From assembly GCF_009002475.1 (NCBI RefSeq), contig NZ_AP019860.1:9049547-9113546 (forward strand): DNA of 64,000 bases. The letters are read 5' to 3'. The position numbers and the translations under genes are program-made. The DNA is from Candidatus Uabimicrobium amorphum. GTDB taxonomy: Bacteria > Planctomycetota > Uabimicrobiia > Uabimicrobiales > Uabimicrobiaceae. The notes beneath the pieces are model-generated. The model was not told the DNA's origin and did not search any database. It was given only the letters and a program-made list of their open reading frames with translations. Positions 55,101-63,707 of this stretch are shown here, one piece after another (the first letter of the stretch is position 1; every line of letters begins with the position of its first letter).

Positions 55101-55676
55101 CTGATGAGAATTGCCCAAGTGTTTTTGACTTAGTTCGAAGCATGTTACCAAAAAAGTTTCTGCTTTGTGGTATTTTCCTTGTTTTTCATACAGTACGCCT
55201 AAACTATCTAGCGATACGAGAGTATGAGGATGAGAATCTCCGAGGTTTTTTCTTCGTAACTTTAGACACTTCGTGAGCAATGATTGTGCTTTGTCATATT
55301 TTCCCTGTTTGTAGTAAAGCATGCCTAAGTTATTTAGAGATTGTAGGGTGTCTGGATGAGAGTCTCCGAGGTTTTTTCTTTGTAGTTTGAGACACTTCGT
55401 GAGCAATGGTCGTGCTTGATTATATTTTCCCTGATGACAATACAAACCCGCTAAATTATTCAAAGCCGTTAGGGTGTCAGGATGAGATTTTCCAAAGATT
55501 TCTTTCGAAAGCGCGTATATTTTTTCCGCATATGGCGATGCTTTCGCGTAGGCACCTTTTTCATAGTGTTGTTGATACCAGTTATGCGTTTTTTGTAATT
55601 CGTTTATTTTTGTGTTATTTTGCGCTTCGATATTTAATACAAGACAAAAAACTAAGATGAAAATTTCCCATCTCAT
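52167..55676 (-). CDS. Exported TPR-CHAT protease with C-terminal membrane anchor
   Basis: 1169 residues. Signal peptide (MRWEIFILVFCLVLNIEA), then 12 consecutive 42-residue kinesin-light-chain-type TPRs (residues 65-568), each beginning H-P-x-T-L. A helical linker follows, then a CHAT domain (about 750-1110), a caspase-like cysteine-peptidase fold: RFLHIATHGFF with His926 and VTLSACNTSEG with Cys1017. A membrane helix (about 1128-1150) and a basic tail (QRETLRRERQQRRQRK) end the protein; by the positive-inside rule the tail is in the cytoplasm, so TPR and CHAT lie outside. Exported TPR-CHAT proteins are common in planctomycetes and cyanobacteria, with few known substrates; cytosolic relatives act in gasdermin and type III-E CRISPR defence. 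Confidence 0.93.
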   Translation of the reverse strand: MRWEIFILVFCLVLNIEAQNNTKINELQKTHNWYQQHYEKGAYAKASPYAEKIYALSKEIFGKSHPDTLTALNNLAGLYCHQGKYNQARPLLTKCLKLQRKNLGDSHPDTLQSLNNLGMLYYKQGKYDKAQSLLTKCLKLRRKNLGDSHPHTLVSLDSLGVLYEKQGKYHKAETFLVTCFELSQKHLGNSHQSTLLSLNNLGALYYKQGKYHKAETSYLQCWKLRKETLGEAHPHTLASLNNLGMLYETQGKYSKAEHLYLRCLKLMQETQGDSHPNTLTALNNLGILYKQQGRYDKAEPIYIRCLQLIKETLGHSHPYTIKSLNNLGMLYDTQGRYDKAEPLLLQCLELSQKTQGDAHPDTLTALNNLGMLYKRQLRYNKAEPFLLKCLKRTREKLKETHPHTLSSMNNLGVLYRLQGKYDKALPLLLKSLEFMQQKFGNTHPNTLLSLNDLGMLYHSKGKYDKAEAIYIRCLQLMKEALGDSHPNTLQVLNNLAVLYKSSKRYNQAQSLFLKYIKLSKEKLGDSHPDVVGSLSNLGLLYYNQRKYEQAQNILQKWFDKRNDSLHDLLLATDKKTQSHYLKQDKYVNEVLLSLYLQKNDTASLQKIVNYSLNRKGILLHFSPDTLSHTQRKDKKIQQAFRKLQSERSTLSQLIINPPQNISAQQLQTNISTLRNEIEKKEGMVARLNHNFRRASRKITVKSLQQKLKPQEIIIDFLVMQIKNLDNKKSRQLLATITTKSEVYLVRFGEFSTIKKSIQDYRKKILNSETKPNKIAKKIYKKIWQPLQKYCKNYQTIYVIPDGELHLLPLQAMVDENNRYVLETHNIQMITSARYLSYTTDDYGVAMDNPTIFASPNYKNPNTTQKRNPHFGDIYFSPLPGTKKEGLALAEMLKTKQKTAVVYLENEANKKNLRKVIAPRFLHIATHGFFLKTQSTAKNGSRGIGTLEKQPVIALPNHKTQPSTSTTPTNLAKAENPLLYCGLALSDANIDQLQGIVTAMEVSSLNLSGTELVTLSACNTSEGEVVSGDGVYSLRRAFQEAGAKVVLSSLWAASDKATLYLMKKFYHHYLNNATPQSALRIAQLECIAEGRYAHPRYWANFVMLGSDRLFPNRRVLKVIPVKRNPLHMYLWIFVMVVFASIVVGWLIILRKQKAQRETLRRERQQRRQRK
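53973..55484 (-). repeat. Twelve tandem 126-base repeats
   Basis: The TPR part of the CHAT gene is an uninterrupted array of 12 units of exactly 42 codons without insertions or deletions. Units differ enough in sequence that slippage is not very recent, but length is perfectly kept. Confidence 0.88.
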
Positions 55677-55966
55677 GTTTGACTCCCTCAGGCAAAGTGA
55701 AAATTTTACGTTATGCTAACCAAATGTAAATTACAAAACACAATTCTATTTTATATGAGAGGTAATCGCAAAATAAGAATTTAGGATTTTGTATGAGTTT
55801 GACGTCAAATCCCAGAGCCGTACCCCCAAAATGGAATCCGTACCTAAAATTTATGTTGTCGTCCAAGAATCGAATTTTTGACTAGCATAGGCTGGGTAAT
55901 TTGTATATAATAATAGGCTAAATGTTTGCCATAATAACAAGTTATTGTAGGTAGGAAATATTGTTT

Positions 55967-57160
55967 ATGACGAATAAAAAATATCTAACATTAGCTTTGC
56001 TAATATTCTTAACAATTCCTATATATTCCCAAAATACACAGGTAGAGTTTAAACGCAAAGTCGATAATCTTTGTCGTCTACTTGAGCATCCGTTTTCTCA
56101 CAAGAGAAAGTTGGCTGCTGAACAATTGATTTCTTTAGGAAAAAACGTCTCTCCCTACTTGGCAAAAATATACTCGCGCTGCAACTATTTGATGAAGCGT
56201 GAAATTATTGACATTTGGCAAAGAATAGGCGATAAACGCTCTATTGAATACATTCTTCAAGCAATCAACGATAGCGACGAAGGTGTAAGGATGCGTGTAG
56301 CGGGTTCTTTACTGGAACTGTCTGATCGAGAACCACTCCTCGTCAACAGTTTGAAGGAAATTACGCCGCAGACACGTAAAGAGAGAAATACTCTTCAGGA
56401 AATTATCGATACGTTATCTTACAAACAGGTGGAAAGCGAATTGGCAAAGTTGATCTCACCTTATGGTGGGCATTCTCTATGCTACGAACAATACAAACCT
56501 ATTGTGAAAATGGGGGGGCGTGTCATCAAACCTCTTCTTGCTATGTACACGGAAGACAATTATCGATTTATTCATTTGGAGTTTACGGAAAACTATCCTA
56601 AAGGACAAAAGATGAAGCTCTTGGCGGGCTATGCTCTTACGCAAATGCAAGAGTTTATGGGCAAACGTCAAAGAGTTATGGTATTGGCTCGATTGCGCAA
56701 AATGCGTTACCACAAAGATCCGGGTATGCGTCGTTCTGTTGCCTGTATTTTGAAAGAATTTAAATTTCGGTCATGGTGGAATCAGATCATTGAGCATGAC
56801 AAAAAACTTGTGGAAAAAGATCCTACGGATGACAACATTTGTTACCATCTCGGGCTTATGTTGCTACGTGTAGGACGTAATTACCAAGCGATTCGTTATC
56901 TCAAACAAGCTGTTTCTGTGAATCCTGATGATAGTTTAGCGTATTATCATTTAGCATGCGCTCATGCACGACGTAGATCAAAACAAAAGGCAATTAAGGC
57001 TCTCAAAGATGCTTTTGCCAGAGGTTTTAGAGACTATAAATGGGCGAGTAGTGATGGTGATTTGCGCAATTTACATAGTACAACTGAATACAAAAAGCTT
57101 ATCGCACAAATTAAAGAAGCTTATTTACGAGATTTGTTGAAATATGAAAGTCGTAACTAG
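55967..57160 (+). CDS. Secreted HEAT/TPR repeat protein
   Basis: 397 residues from ATG 55967 (TTG 55961 is too near the TAGGAAA site). Signal peptide (TLALLIFLTIPIYS), then HEAT-like helices (DSDEGVRMRVAGSLLELS, DPGMRRSVACILKEF), then two or three TPRs (NICYHLGLMLLRVGRNYQAI, YYHLACAHARRRSKQKAI), ending in a TPR cap seen after such repeats (SDGDLRNLHSTTEYKKLI). No enzyme motif. It is probably an envelope adaptor. It lies 11 bases before the amidase gene. Confidence 0.8.
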   Translation: MTNKKYLTLALLIFLTIPIYSQNTQVEFKRKVDNLCRLLEHPFSHKRKLAAEQLISLGKNVSPYLAKIYSRCNYLMKREIIDIWQRIGDKRSIEYILQAINDSDEGVRMRVAGSLLELSDREPLLVNSLKEITPQTRKERNTLQEIIDTLSYKQVESELAKLISPYGGHSLCYEQYKPIVKMGGRVIKPLLAMYTEDNYRFIHLEFTENYPKGQKMKLLAGYALTQMQEFMGKRQRVMVLARLRKMRYHKDPGMRRSVACILKEFKFRSWWNQIIEHDKKLVEKDPTDDNICYHLGLMLLRVGRNYQAIRYLKQAVSVNPDDSLAYYHLACAHARRRSKQKAIKALKDAFARGFRDYKWASSDGDLRNLHSTTEYKKLIAQIKEAYLRDLLKYESRN

Positions 57161-57171
57161 AAAGTAAAACA

Positions 57172-58578
57172 GTGGAAATTACAAAACTAAGTGCACATGA
57201 AACTTTACAACTCATTCGTCAAAAGCAACTTTCACCCATGGAAGTTATACAAGCTTATATGGACTGTTACACAAAATACAATCCGAAATTAAACGCTGTT
57301 TGCTCACTTAGCGATGATGTTTTTCAACAAGCTGAAAAATGGGAACGTGAGGCTAAAAATGATAATTTTTATCCCTTGCATGGTTTGCCTGTAGGAATTA
57401 AAGATGTAACACCTACCGCCAACCTGCGTACAACGTATGGCTGCAAACTTTACGAAAACCATGTTCCCAAAGAAGATGCTCTTGTAGTTCAGCGTCTTAA
57501 AGAGAATGGTGCCATTATTTTAGGGAAAACAAATACTCCCGAATTTGCAACGGGTGGTAACACGTTTAACGAAGTATTTGGCACCACCTTCAATCCTTGG
57601 AATCCTGAGCTTAGTGCGGGAGGATCCACAGGTGGAGGGGCTGCTGCTCTTGCGAGTGGCATGATTGCGATTGCAGAAGGAACAGACCTGGGGGGGTCTT
57701 TACGTATACCAGCTTCTTTCTGTGGTATTGTTGGTTTAAGACCTACCCCTGGTTTGATTCCTACATATCCATCTGAATACTTATGGGATGATATGCAGGT
57801 CACAGGACCCATGGCACGCACTGCGGAAGATATCGCTATTGTTCTCGATGCTGTTGCCGGAGAAAGTCCTTTATCCCCCATGCGACAACCTACCCATGGA
57901 AGACAATTTCTAGAAACAGTACTGAAAGGTATACCTGCGGGAACACGTGTTGCCTATTGTTCTGACATAGCGGATATCGGTATTGAAGATGAAGTCGAAA
58001 ATCTATGTCGCACAGCTTCGTTTCTTCTACGTGAAAAAGGTGTCGAGGTTGAGGAAATAAAATTTGATTTATCTTTCGCTCGTAAAGCGTTTTTGCATTT
58101 GCGAGGAGAGTGGATGTTGATTCAACAATATAAAAACATCGAACGACGCAATGAATTTGGCAGCAATTTATTGGGAAATATTGATGCGGGGCTAAAAATA
58201 TCTGCAAGAGATTTGGCTATGGCACACCATGATCGTGCACAAACATGGTACAAATTTAGATCGTTTTTTGAAAAATATGATTATTTACTTACTCCGTGCA
58301 TGGCCGTTCCCCCTTTTCCAGCAAAACAAAATTATCCTCTAACTATTGCTGGGAAAGAAATGAAAACATATATTGATTGGGTCGCTCCAACGTTCCTGTT
58401 GAGTTTAACCAGTCTCCCCATTGGATGCGTCCCTTGCGGATTGACGCAACAAAAACTACCTGTTGGTTTACAAATCGTGGGTAAACCGACTAGCGAAGAA
58501 CACGTACTTGCCTTGGCAAAATTAATACAGGAAACCTCTCCAATTGGTTTACCGTCTCTAGAGGAGACTTTAAGCTAG
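57172..58578 (+). CDS. Amidase-signature family amidase
   Basis: 468 residues, normal length. Start is GTG 57172. The Ser-cisSer-Lys triad is present: GLPVGIKD (Lys), GGSTGGGAAALASG (cis-Ser) and GTDLGGSLRIPASF (nucleophile Ser). SGIVGLRPTPG-like text closes the signature. Fold and motifs agree with hydrolysis of amides, with release of ammonia; GatA is unlikely because no gatB/gatC genes are near and the sequence is nearer to general amidases. Cytoplasmic; no signal peptide. It follows the HEAT/TPR gene closely and may be coexpressed. Confidence 0.88.
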   Translation: MEITKLSAHETLQLIRQKQLSPMEVIQAYMDCYTKYNPKLNAVCSLSDDVFQQAEKWEREAKNDNFYPLHGLPVGIKDVTPTANLRTTYGCKLYENHVPKEDALVVQRLKENGAIILGKTNTPEFATGGNTFNEVFGTTFNPWNPELSAGGSTGGGAAALASGMIAIAEGTDLGGSLRIPASFCGIVGLRPTPGLIPTYPSEYLWDDMQVTGPMARTAEDIAIVLDAVAGESPLSPMRQPTHGRQFLETVLKGIPAGTRVAYCSDIADIGIEDEVENLCRTASFLLREKGVEVEEIKFDLSFARKAFLHLRGEWMLIQQYKNIERRNEFGSNLLGNIDAGLKISARDLAMAHHDRAQTWYKFRSFFEKYDYLLTPCMAVPPFPAKQNYPLTIAGKEMKTYIDWVAPTFLLSLTSLPIGCVPCGLTQQKLPVGLQIVGKPTSEEHVLALAKLIQETSPIGLPSLEETLS

Positions 58579-58600
58579 GGTATCTAGAAATATTGAGTGC

Positions 58601-58888
58601 ATGAAAAGAAAAACAAGTAGAAAAACTTTTGATTTTCCCAAATCACCTCTGTTATTCATTGTTGGTATTATTGTTGCGTATTTGTCGTTACGCATCATTG
58701 TACCAATAGTGCCATATCTGTTGGTTATCATATTAATCGATGTATTTCTCCTTGGTAGCGCTATGGGAAGCTATCGCATGAGAGATTATGATCTTTTTTG
58801 GTTTTTAATCGGTTGTTTTTCATTGATTTCTTTTCTTCTATTGCGCGCCATACTCATAACAAATCATTACCACTCTTACTATTATTAG
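58601..58888 (+). CDS. Small membrane protein of unknown function
   Basis: 95 residues with three hydrophobic helices (LLFIVGIIVAYLSLRIIVP, YLLVIILIDVFLLGSAMG, LFWFLIGCFSLISFLLLRAIL) and a basic N-terminus (MKRKTSRKTF). No family recognised. It sits 22 bases after the amidase and 23 bases before another membrane-protein gene. The ATG has a poor ribosome site. Confidence 0.6.
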   Translation: MKRKTSRKTFDFPKSPLLFIVGIIVAYLSLRIIVPIVPYLLVIILIDVFLLGSAMGSYRMRDYDLFWFLIGCFSLISFLLLRAILITNHYHSYYY

Positions 58889-58911
58889 TCAGTCCTTTTT
58901 AAGAAAGACCT

Positions 58912-59586
58912 ATGCAACTAGTCTATTATCTTCCGATTATTACAACAATAACCGCCGTATTTTTTAGTTGGGAAGTTGCCAACCGCTATCGAGAGCGCCA
59001 GGGACTTCATTTATTATGGTGGAGTATTGGAATTGTTTGCTTCGGCTTAGGAACTCTTATCGAAAGTTGTGTGACTCTTTTTGGATGGCACCCCTCTTTG
59101 TTCCGTTTATGGTATATCACCGGAGCTTTACTTGGAGCAGCACCGCTTGCCCAAGGAACAGTATACTTATTGCTCAATAAAAAAATTGCCCACACCCTTG
59201 CTGTTTTTCTTTCTCTATTTGTTGTCATTGCCTCCACATTTGTTTTTTTGACTCCTATCGACGCCTCTCTTGCTGAGGGGGGACAACTTACAGGTAAAGT
59301 GATTGTCTGGAAAAAAGTACGCTACTTCAGCATTTTCTTAAATGTATACGCGGTTTTTTTCCTCGGCGGTGGAGCACTGCTCTCTGCATGGAGGTTTTAC
59401 AAAAAAGGTCGAGAACACTATAACCGTTTCATTGGAAACGTTTTGATTACATTGGGTACATTTTGCGCAGCGGCGGGAGGAGCATCCGCACGCATGGGGC
59501 ATACAGAAATACTATATGTGGCAGAGTTAATAGCTCTTGTTATCATTTATTTAGGTTATCGTATAAACATAAAACCAGTGAAATAA
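58912..59586 (+). CDS. Seven-span membrane protein of unknown function
   Basis: 224 residues with about seven hydrophobic helices, beginning LVYYLPIITTITAVFFSW and ending AELIALVIIYLGYRINI. The layout is like sensory 7TM regions of bacterial signalling proteins, but no catalytic domain is attached. A charged loop with GHTEILY near the C-terminus is conserved-looking. No family recognised. It may be a sensor for the neighbouring genes. Confidence 0.65.
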   Translation: MQLVYYLPIITTITAVFFSWEVANRYRERQGLHLLWWSIGIVCFGLGTLIESCVTLFGWHPSLFRLWYITGALLGAAPLAQGTVYLLLNKKIAHTLAVFLSLFVVIASTFVFLTPIDASLAEGGQLTGKVIVWKKVRYFSIFLNVYAVFFLGGGALLSAWRFYKKGREHYNRFIGNVLITLGTFCAAAGGASARMGHTEILYVAELIALVIIYLGYRINIKPVK

Positions 59587-59596
59587 GTATCGTTGT

Positions 59597-59645
59597 GTAG
59601 CCGCAGCCTCTAGGTTGTTCTTCACAAGCTAAAGCCCACGGCTAC
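59597..59645. repeat. REP-like imperfect hairpin
   Basis: GTAGCCG and CGGCTAC frame a 49-base imperfect palindrome, pairing at about 19 of 24 positions around a short loop. It lies between two plus-strand genes and has higher GC than its surroundings; no T run follows. Confidence 0.6.
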
Positions 59646-59714
59646 TGCAAATGGCGTTATTTTAAGTTGATTTTATTCTATTTACATTAATTAACACACA
59701 GAAAGGTTCATGAC

Positions 59715-61073
59715 ATGTGGGACTTAGACGAAAGCGTCGGAGCAATAGTTGACAAATTCATGGTTGGCTTAAAGCGACGTAATCCTGGGGAACCAGAATT
59801 TCATCAAGCAGTATATGAAGTTGCAGCTAGCGTTATGCCTTATATTTTGCAACACAAGCAGTATCGCGATGCGTATATACTTGAGAGAATGACGGAGCCT
59901 GACCGCATTGTTTCTTTCCGCGTATGTTGGGAAGATGACAAAGGGAACATTCGTGCTAACCGTGGTTATCGCGTTCAATTTAACAATGCGATAGGTCCAT
60001 ATAAAGGTGGTTTGCGTTTTCACCCTTCTGTGAACTTAAGTATTCTTAAATTTTTGGGTTTTGAGCAAACATTTAAGAACAGTCTTACTACTCTGCCGAT
60101 GGGTGGAGGAAAAGGTGGTTCTGACTTTAATCCTAAAGGTAAATCAGAGCGCGAAGTTATGCGTTTTTGCCAATCTTTTATGACAACTTTGTATAGTCAT
60201 ATCGGTGCAAAGAGAGACGTTCCTGCGGGTGATATCGGCGTTGGCGCAAGAGAAATTGGTTATCTTTTCGGTCAATACAAGAGACTCGTTAACGAATTTA
60301 CCGGTGTACTAACAGGTAAAGGACTTGCATACGGTGGAAGTTTGATCCGTCCAGAAGCAACAGGTTTCGGATGTGTATATTTTGCCAACGAAATGTTGAA
60401 GCACAAAGGCGAAGATATTGCTGGAAAAGTTTGTGCGGTTTCTGGTTCTGGTAACGTAGCGCAGTTTACGGTACAAAAACTTATCGAACTAGGAGCAAAG
60501 CCTGTTACTATGTCTGATTCCGGTGGTTCCATCTACGATGCTGATGGTATTACCCAAGAGAAACTTGAGTTTGTCAAAGACTTGAAGAACAACCGTCGTG
60601 GTCGCATTAAAGAATATGCAGACAAATTTGGTTGTGAGTATCTGGAAGGTCAAAGACCTTGGGGAGTTAAATGTGATGCAGCCTTCCCGTGCGCTACACA
60701 AAATGAAATCAATGGTGAAAATGCACAATCGTTGATGTCAAATGGCTGTACGCTTGTTTCTGAAGGTGCAAATATGCCAACTAATATGGATGGTGTCGGT
60801 GTATTTGTGAAATCACAAATACTATATGCTCCGAGTAAAGCAGCAAATGCTGGTGGTGTAGCAACTTCTGGTTTAGAGATGACTCAAAATGCAACAGGTT
60901 TACCATGGTCACGAGAAGAAGTAGATCAAAAACTTCTAGGTATTATGCAAAATATCCATGGCCAGTGCGTTAAGTATGGCGAATCTGGCGCTGGTGTTGA
61001 CTATGTGAAAGGTGCAAACGTCGCTGGTTTCGTGAAAGTTGCTGACGCTATGCTAGCTCATGGAGCAGTATAG
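59715..61073 (+). CDS. gdhA: NADP-type glutamate dehydrogenase
   Basis: 452 residues, the length of hexameric NADP-type GDH. Landmarks: RVQFNNAIGPYKGGLRFHPS with substrate-binding Lys, TTLPMGGGKGGSDF with catalytic Lys, PAGDIGVGAREIGY, and the Rossmann glycine motif GSGNVAQF. It interconverts 2-oxoglutarate plus ammonia and glutamate, in the cytoplasm. GAAAGG precedes ATG 59715. Together with asnB and the amidase, it handles ammonia, but the genes are far apart. A very strong terminator follows. Confidence 0.96.
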   Translation: MWDLDESVGAIVDKFMVGLKRRNPGEPEFHQAVYEVAASVMPYILQHKQYRDAYILERMTEPDRIVSFRVCWEDDKGNIRANRGYRVQFNNAIGPYKGGLRFHPSVNLSILKFLGFEQTFKNSLTTLPMGGGKGGSDFNPKGKSEREVMRFCQSFMTTLYSHIGAKRDVPAGDIGVGAREIGYLFGQYKRLVNEFTGVLTGKGLAYGGSLIRPEATGFGCVYFANEMLKHKGEDIAGKVCAVSGSGNVAQFTVQKLIELGAKPVTMSDSGGSIYDADGITQEKLEFVKDLKNNRRGRIKEYADKFGCEYLEGQRPWGVKCDAAFPCATQNEINGENAQSLMSNGCTLVSEGANMPTNMDGVGVFVKSQILYAPSKAANAGGVATSGLEMTQNATGLPWSREEVDQKLLGIMQNIHGQCVKYGESGAGVDYVKGANVAGFVKVADAMLAHGAV

Positions 61074-61106
61074 ATCTTCATAAGCAATCATAACACGAAT
61101 AAGCAT

Positions 61107-61145
61107 AAAATAAGCCCGAAACACATTGTGTTTCGGGCTTATTTT
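61107..61145. terminator. Strong bidirectional intrinsic terminator
   Basis: An 18-bp perfect stem with a 3-base loop (ATT), and T/A runs at both feet, between convergent gdhA and the NhaC-type gene. Confidence 0.93.
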
Positions 61146-63557
61146 TTATACAGACTCTTTACCTAAAACGCGTATTGATACTATAATTGCTGCAATTCCA
61201 AGTATAAGACACAACCACACCGGAGCACCAAACCCAATAGGTATGTACCCAAATACACATGAAATGATTCCACATGTAAGTGCATAAGGCGTTTGTGTTT
61301 TTACATGGTCAATGTGATCACAAGAACTTGCCATAGAAGACATAACCGTTGTATCGGAAATCGGTGAACAGTGATCTCCCAAAGTTGCTCCTGCTAATAC
61401 ACTTCCTAAAGTACCAAGTAAAATGTAGTTATTTAGATCCAAAGCCAAATCAAGCTGTTGTTGTGATAGGTCGACACCTAAAGGAATAAGGAGCGGAAAT
61501 AGTAGACCCATTGTTCCCCATGATGTTCCTGTCGCAAAGGCAACTACGGCAGAAGTTAGAAAGCCGATCGTTGGTAGAAACTTGACCGAAATGATGTCTT
61601 TGATGTTGTAGTATATGTATTTATTGGTTCCCAACTCTTTACATACATCTTTTAGTGTCCAAGCAAGTATAAGTACTAAAACAGCGAGTAACATGGCCTT
61701 TGCTCCACCGACCCAAGCATCTACAACTTGTTTTGCTGTGAGAATATTTTGCGCGACAATAATGACAAATGCGGATAGTGATCCCCAAAAGGCGGCCCAT
61801 AAAAGTACTACATAAGAATTTGCTTCGCCGATGATGTTCATTAGCGCCGCGTCTTTCGCTTCTTCACCTAATGCACGTGAACCATCTATATATAAACCAA
61901 TCATCGTAGCTACAATAACAACCGCAATTGGAATAACGGCATTTTGCCAACGGTGTGGTTTGCCTTCGGGAGCTTCGATGGATTCTGCTGTACTCAGTGG
62001 AACAGCGTTGGGGCCAAGAACTTCTCCTGTAGAACGCGCTCTTTTTTCTGCCTGTAACATCGGACCATAATCTTTTTGTGAAGAGGCAATATAGTAGACA
62101 AAAATAATGGTGTATATGCTATAGAAATGAAAAGGAATGGAATTGAAAAAATAATCAAAAGCTCTTTTACCTTGCCCATAGTCTTGTAGGGCACCTCCGA
62201 TGTAACCAAGTTCCGTTCCAATCCATGTAGAAATAAGCACAATACTACAAACCGGTGCCGCAGTTGAATCGACGATGTACGCGAGTTTTTCGCGAGAAAT
62301 TTTTAACTTATCCGTAATCGCACGCATACTATTACCAACAATCAATGTATTGGCATAATCATCGAAGAAAATAACCACACCCATCAGCCAGGTGGAAATC
62401 ATACCATTTCGTGGTGAGGTGGCCCATAAAGAGATTTTCTCTACTAAGTCGTGAATTCCACCAGATTTTGAAACAATCCCGATCATACCACCAATCGTAC
62501 ATGTAAATACAATTACCTGTACGTATTCGTGTTCCGACAATGTTGCAACTAATTTCACGGTGAAAGTGTCTAGTAAACTACCCGCGATATCAAAACCGCT
62601 CATGATAAATACGGCGCTCCAAACACCGACAAATAACGACAACAGTACTTCCTTGGTAATAATAGCGAGAAGAATGGCTAAAAGTGGTGGTACTAAAGTC
62701 CAAAAAGGGCTGAAAGAGGAATAGTCCGCTTTAAATTCGCTATCTTTTTCTTTGATGATAAGGCCATCGCCTTTTATGGTACACTTTTCTAGTTTTAGTA
62801 CACCTTTTTTAAACTGAAACTCCGTTTTTTTGTACACCTTATCTTTTTTATTGAGAAGCTCAAGATTTTCAATAATTACTTTTTTATTGTAGTTGAGGAC
62901 TTTACCACTTTTTGACTTTGCATGAATGACAATATCTCGTGGAAGGTTGTTGGCGAAGTAGTCCTTTATTGCAAAATGATCAAAGGTTGGAGGGGTAATG
63001 GAATATTTTTTGTCATTATCCATAAAATGGATTTCGTCGTTTGTTACTTTGACGCGGTGAACAGTTGCGCTACCTGCCTTAAAAGGAACACTATTTTCCA
63101 TTTCTTCGAAGGTGTCATCAAAAATTTTTACCCCTACCAGGGTAATTTTTTTTGTGTAATCAATTACTTTTCCATCTTTGTCGACGGCTTTAAAAACAAA
63201 AGTTTGCGGTATGTTTTTTTGATATAAATCATTACATGTAAAATGATCTACCACGGGAAATACTACGGTAAATTTTTTCTGCTCTAAATCAATAACAATC
63301 GTATCTTGTAGTTTTTTTACATTTTTTAATGCAAGTTTTCCCTTAGCAAAAACCAGCTGTTGCTCTTCGGGAATTTCGAGACCTTCTATCGAGACTTTGC
63401 TGGCAAAATCGACGGGTTTATTTTTACTATCTACTGTGTAAATGACAATATCCGTCGGCGTATTATTGGCAAAAACTTTGTCTATTTTAAATAGATGAAC
63501 ATCTTCAGCAAATAAAGACAACATCAATAAAAATACACATGTGAAATTTTTCAACAT
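61146..63557 (-). CDS. NhaC-type Na+/H+ antiporter with exported triple-repeat N-terminus
   Basis: 803 residues from ATG 63557; a longer frame to 63605 lacks a signal peptide at its start. A signal peptide (LKNFTCVFLLMLSLFA) is followed by three similar domains of about 80 residues, each with the pattern F-x-x-x-[DK]-x-[FY]-x-N-x-P and a G-K-V or K-P-V turn. From about 285 to the end the protein is a many-span transporter of the NhaC family: MISTWLMGVVIFFDDYANTL, GTSWGTMGLLFPLLIPLG and LGDHCSPISDTTVMSS are its hallmark polar helix breaks. It should exchange Na+ for H+ or carry a small organic ion. The exported domain is not part of ordinary NhaC proteins. Confidence 0.88.
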   Translation of the reverse strand: MLKNFTCVFLLMLSLFAEDVHLFKIDKVFANNTPTDIVIYTVDSKNKPVDFASKVSIEGLEIPEEQQLVFAKGKLALKNVKKLQDTIVIDLEQKKFTVVFPVVDHFTCNDLYQKNIPQTFVFKAVDKDGKVIDYTKKITLVGVKIFDDTFEEMENSVPFKAGSATVHRVKVTNDEIHFMDNDKKYSITPPTFDHFAIKDYFANNLPRDIVIHAKSKSGKVLNYNKKVIIENLELLNKKDKVYKKTEFQFKKGVLKLEKCTIKGDGLIIKEKDSEFKADYSSFSPFWTLVPPLLAILLAIITKEVLLSLFVGVWSAVFIMSGFDIAGSLLDTFTVKLVATLSEHEYVQVIVFTCTIGGMIGIVSKSGGIHDLVEKISLWATSPRNGMISTWLMGVVIFFDDYANTLIVGNSMRAITDKLKISREKLAYIVDSTAAPVCSIVLISTWIGTELGYIGGALQDYGQGKRAFDYFFNSIPFHFYSIYTIIFVYYIASSQKDYGPMLQAEKRARSTGEVLGPNAVPLSTAESIEAPEGKPHRWQNAVIPIAVVIVATMIGLYIDGSRALGEEAKDAALMNIIGEANSYVVLLWAAFWGSLSAFVIIVAQNILTAKQVVDAWVGGAKAMLLAVLVLILAWTLKDVCKELGTNKYIYYNIKDIISVKFLPTIGFLTSAVVAFATGTSWGTMGLLFPLLIPLGVDLSQQQLDLALDLNNYILLGTLGSVLAGATLGDHCSPISDTTVMSSMASSCDHIDHVKTQTPYALTCGIISCVFGYIPIGFGAPVWLCLILGIAAIIVSIRVLGKESV

Positions 63558-63608
63558 TCTACAACAGACCTTTCTAAGGGAATACAGCGATAGAGTGTTT
63601 ACCACATT

Positions 63609-63657
63609 CCCAAAACAAATTTGGGCGCACTACCTACCATTAGATAGCGCGCCCAAA
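63609..63657 (-). terminator. Possible terminator after FGE-family gene
   Basis: A 9-bp stem (TTTGGGCGC with GCGCCCAAA, 63620-63628 and 63649-63657) and 20-base loop; on the minus strand it is followed by a T-rich stretch (TTTGTTTTGG). The stop of the upstream minus-strand gene is at 63708. Confidence 0.5.
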
Positions 63658-63669
63658 GACGTAAAAAAA

Positions 63670-63680
63670 GTGCCAGGCAC
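63670..63680. repeat. GTGCCAGGCAC palindrome (REP-type core)
   Basis: GTGCC-A-GGCAC in an A-rich context (AAAAAAAGTGCCAGGCAC) matches in wording the core of REP-like sequences seen in many bacterial genomes near RAYT-type transposases. One copy is visible. Confidence 0.45.
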
Positions 63681-63707
63681 AAATGCCTTTTTATGAGGAA
63701 TACAGAG

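Noticed and set aside
53973..55484. Regular spacing suggesting a CRISPR-like array
   Set aside because: The 126-base period is coding TPR repeat with no separate repeat and spacer pattern.
57172..58578. GatA subunit of the tRNA amidotransferase
   Set aside because: No gatB or gatC nearby, and the sequence reads as a general amidase-signature enzyme.
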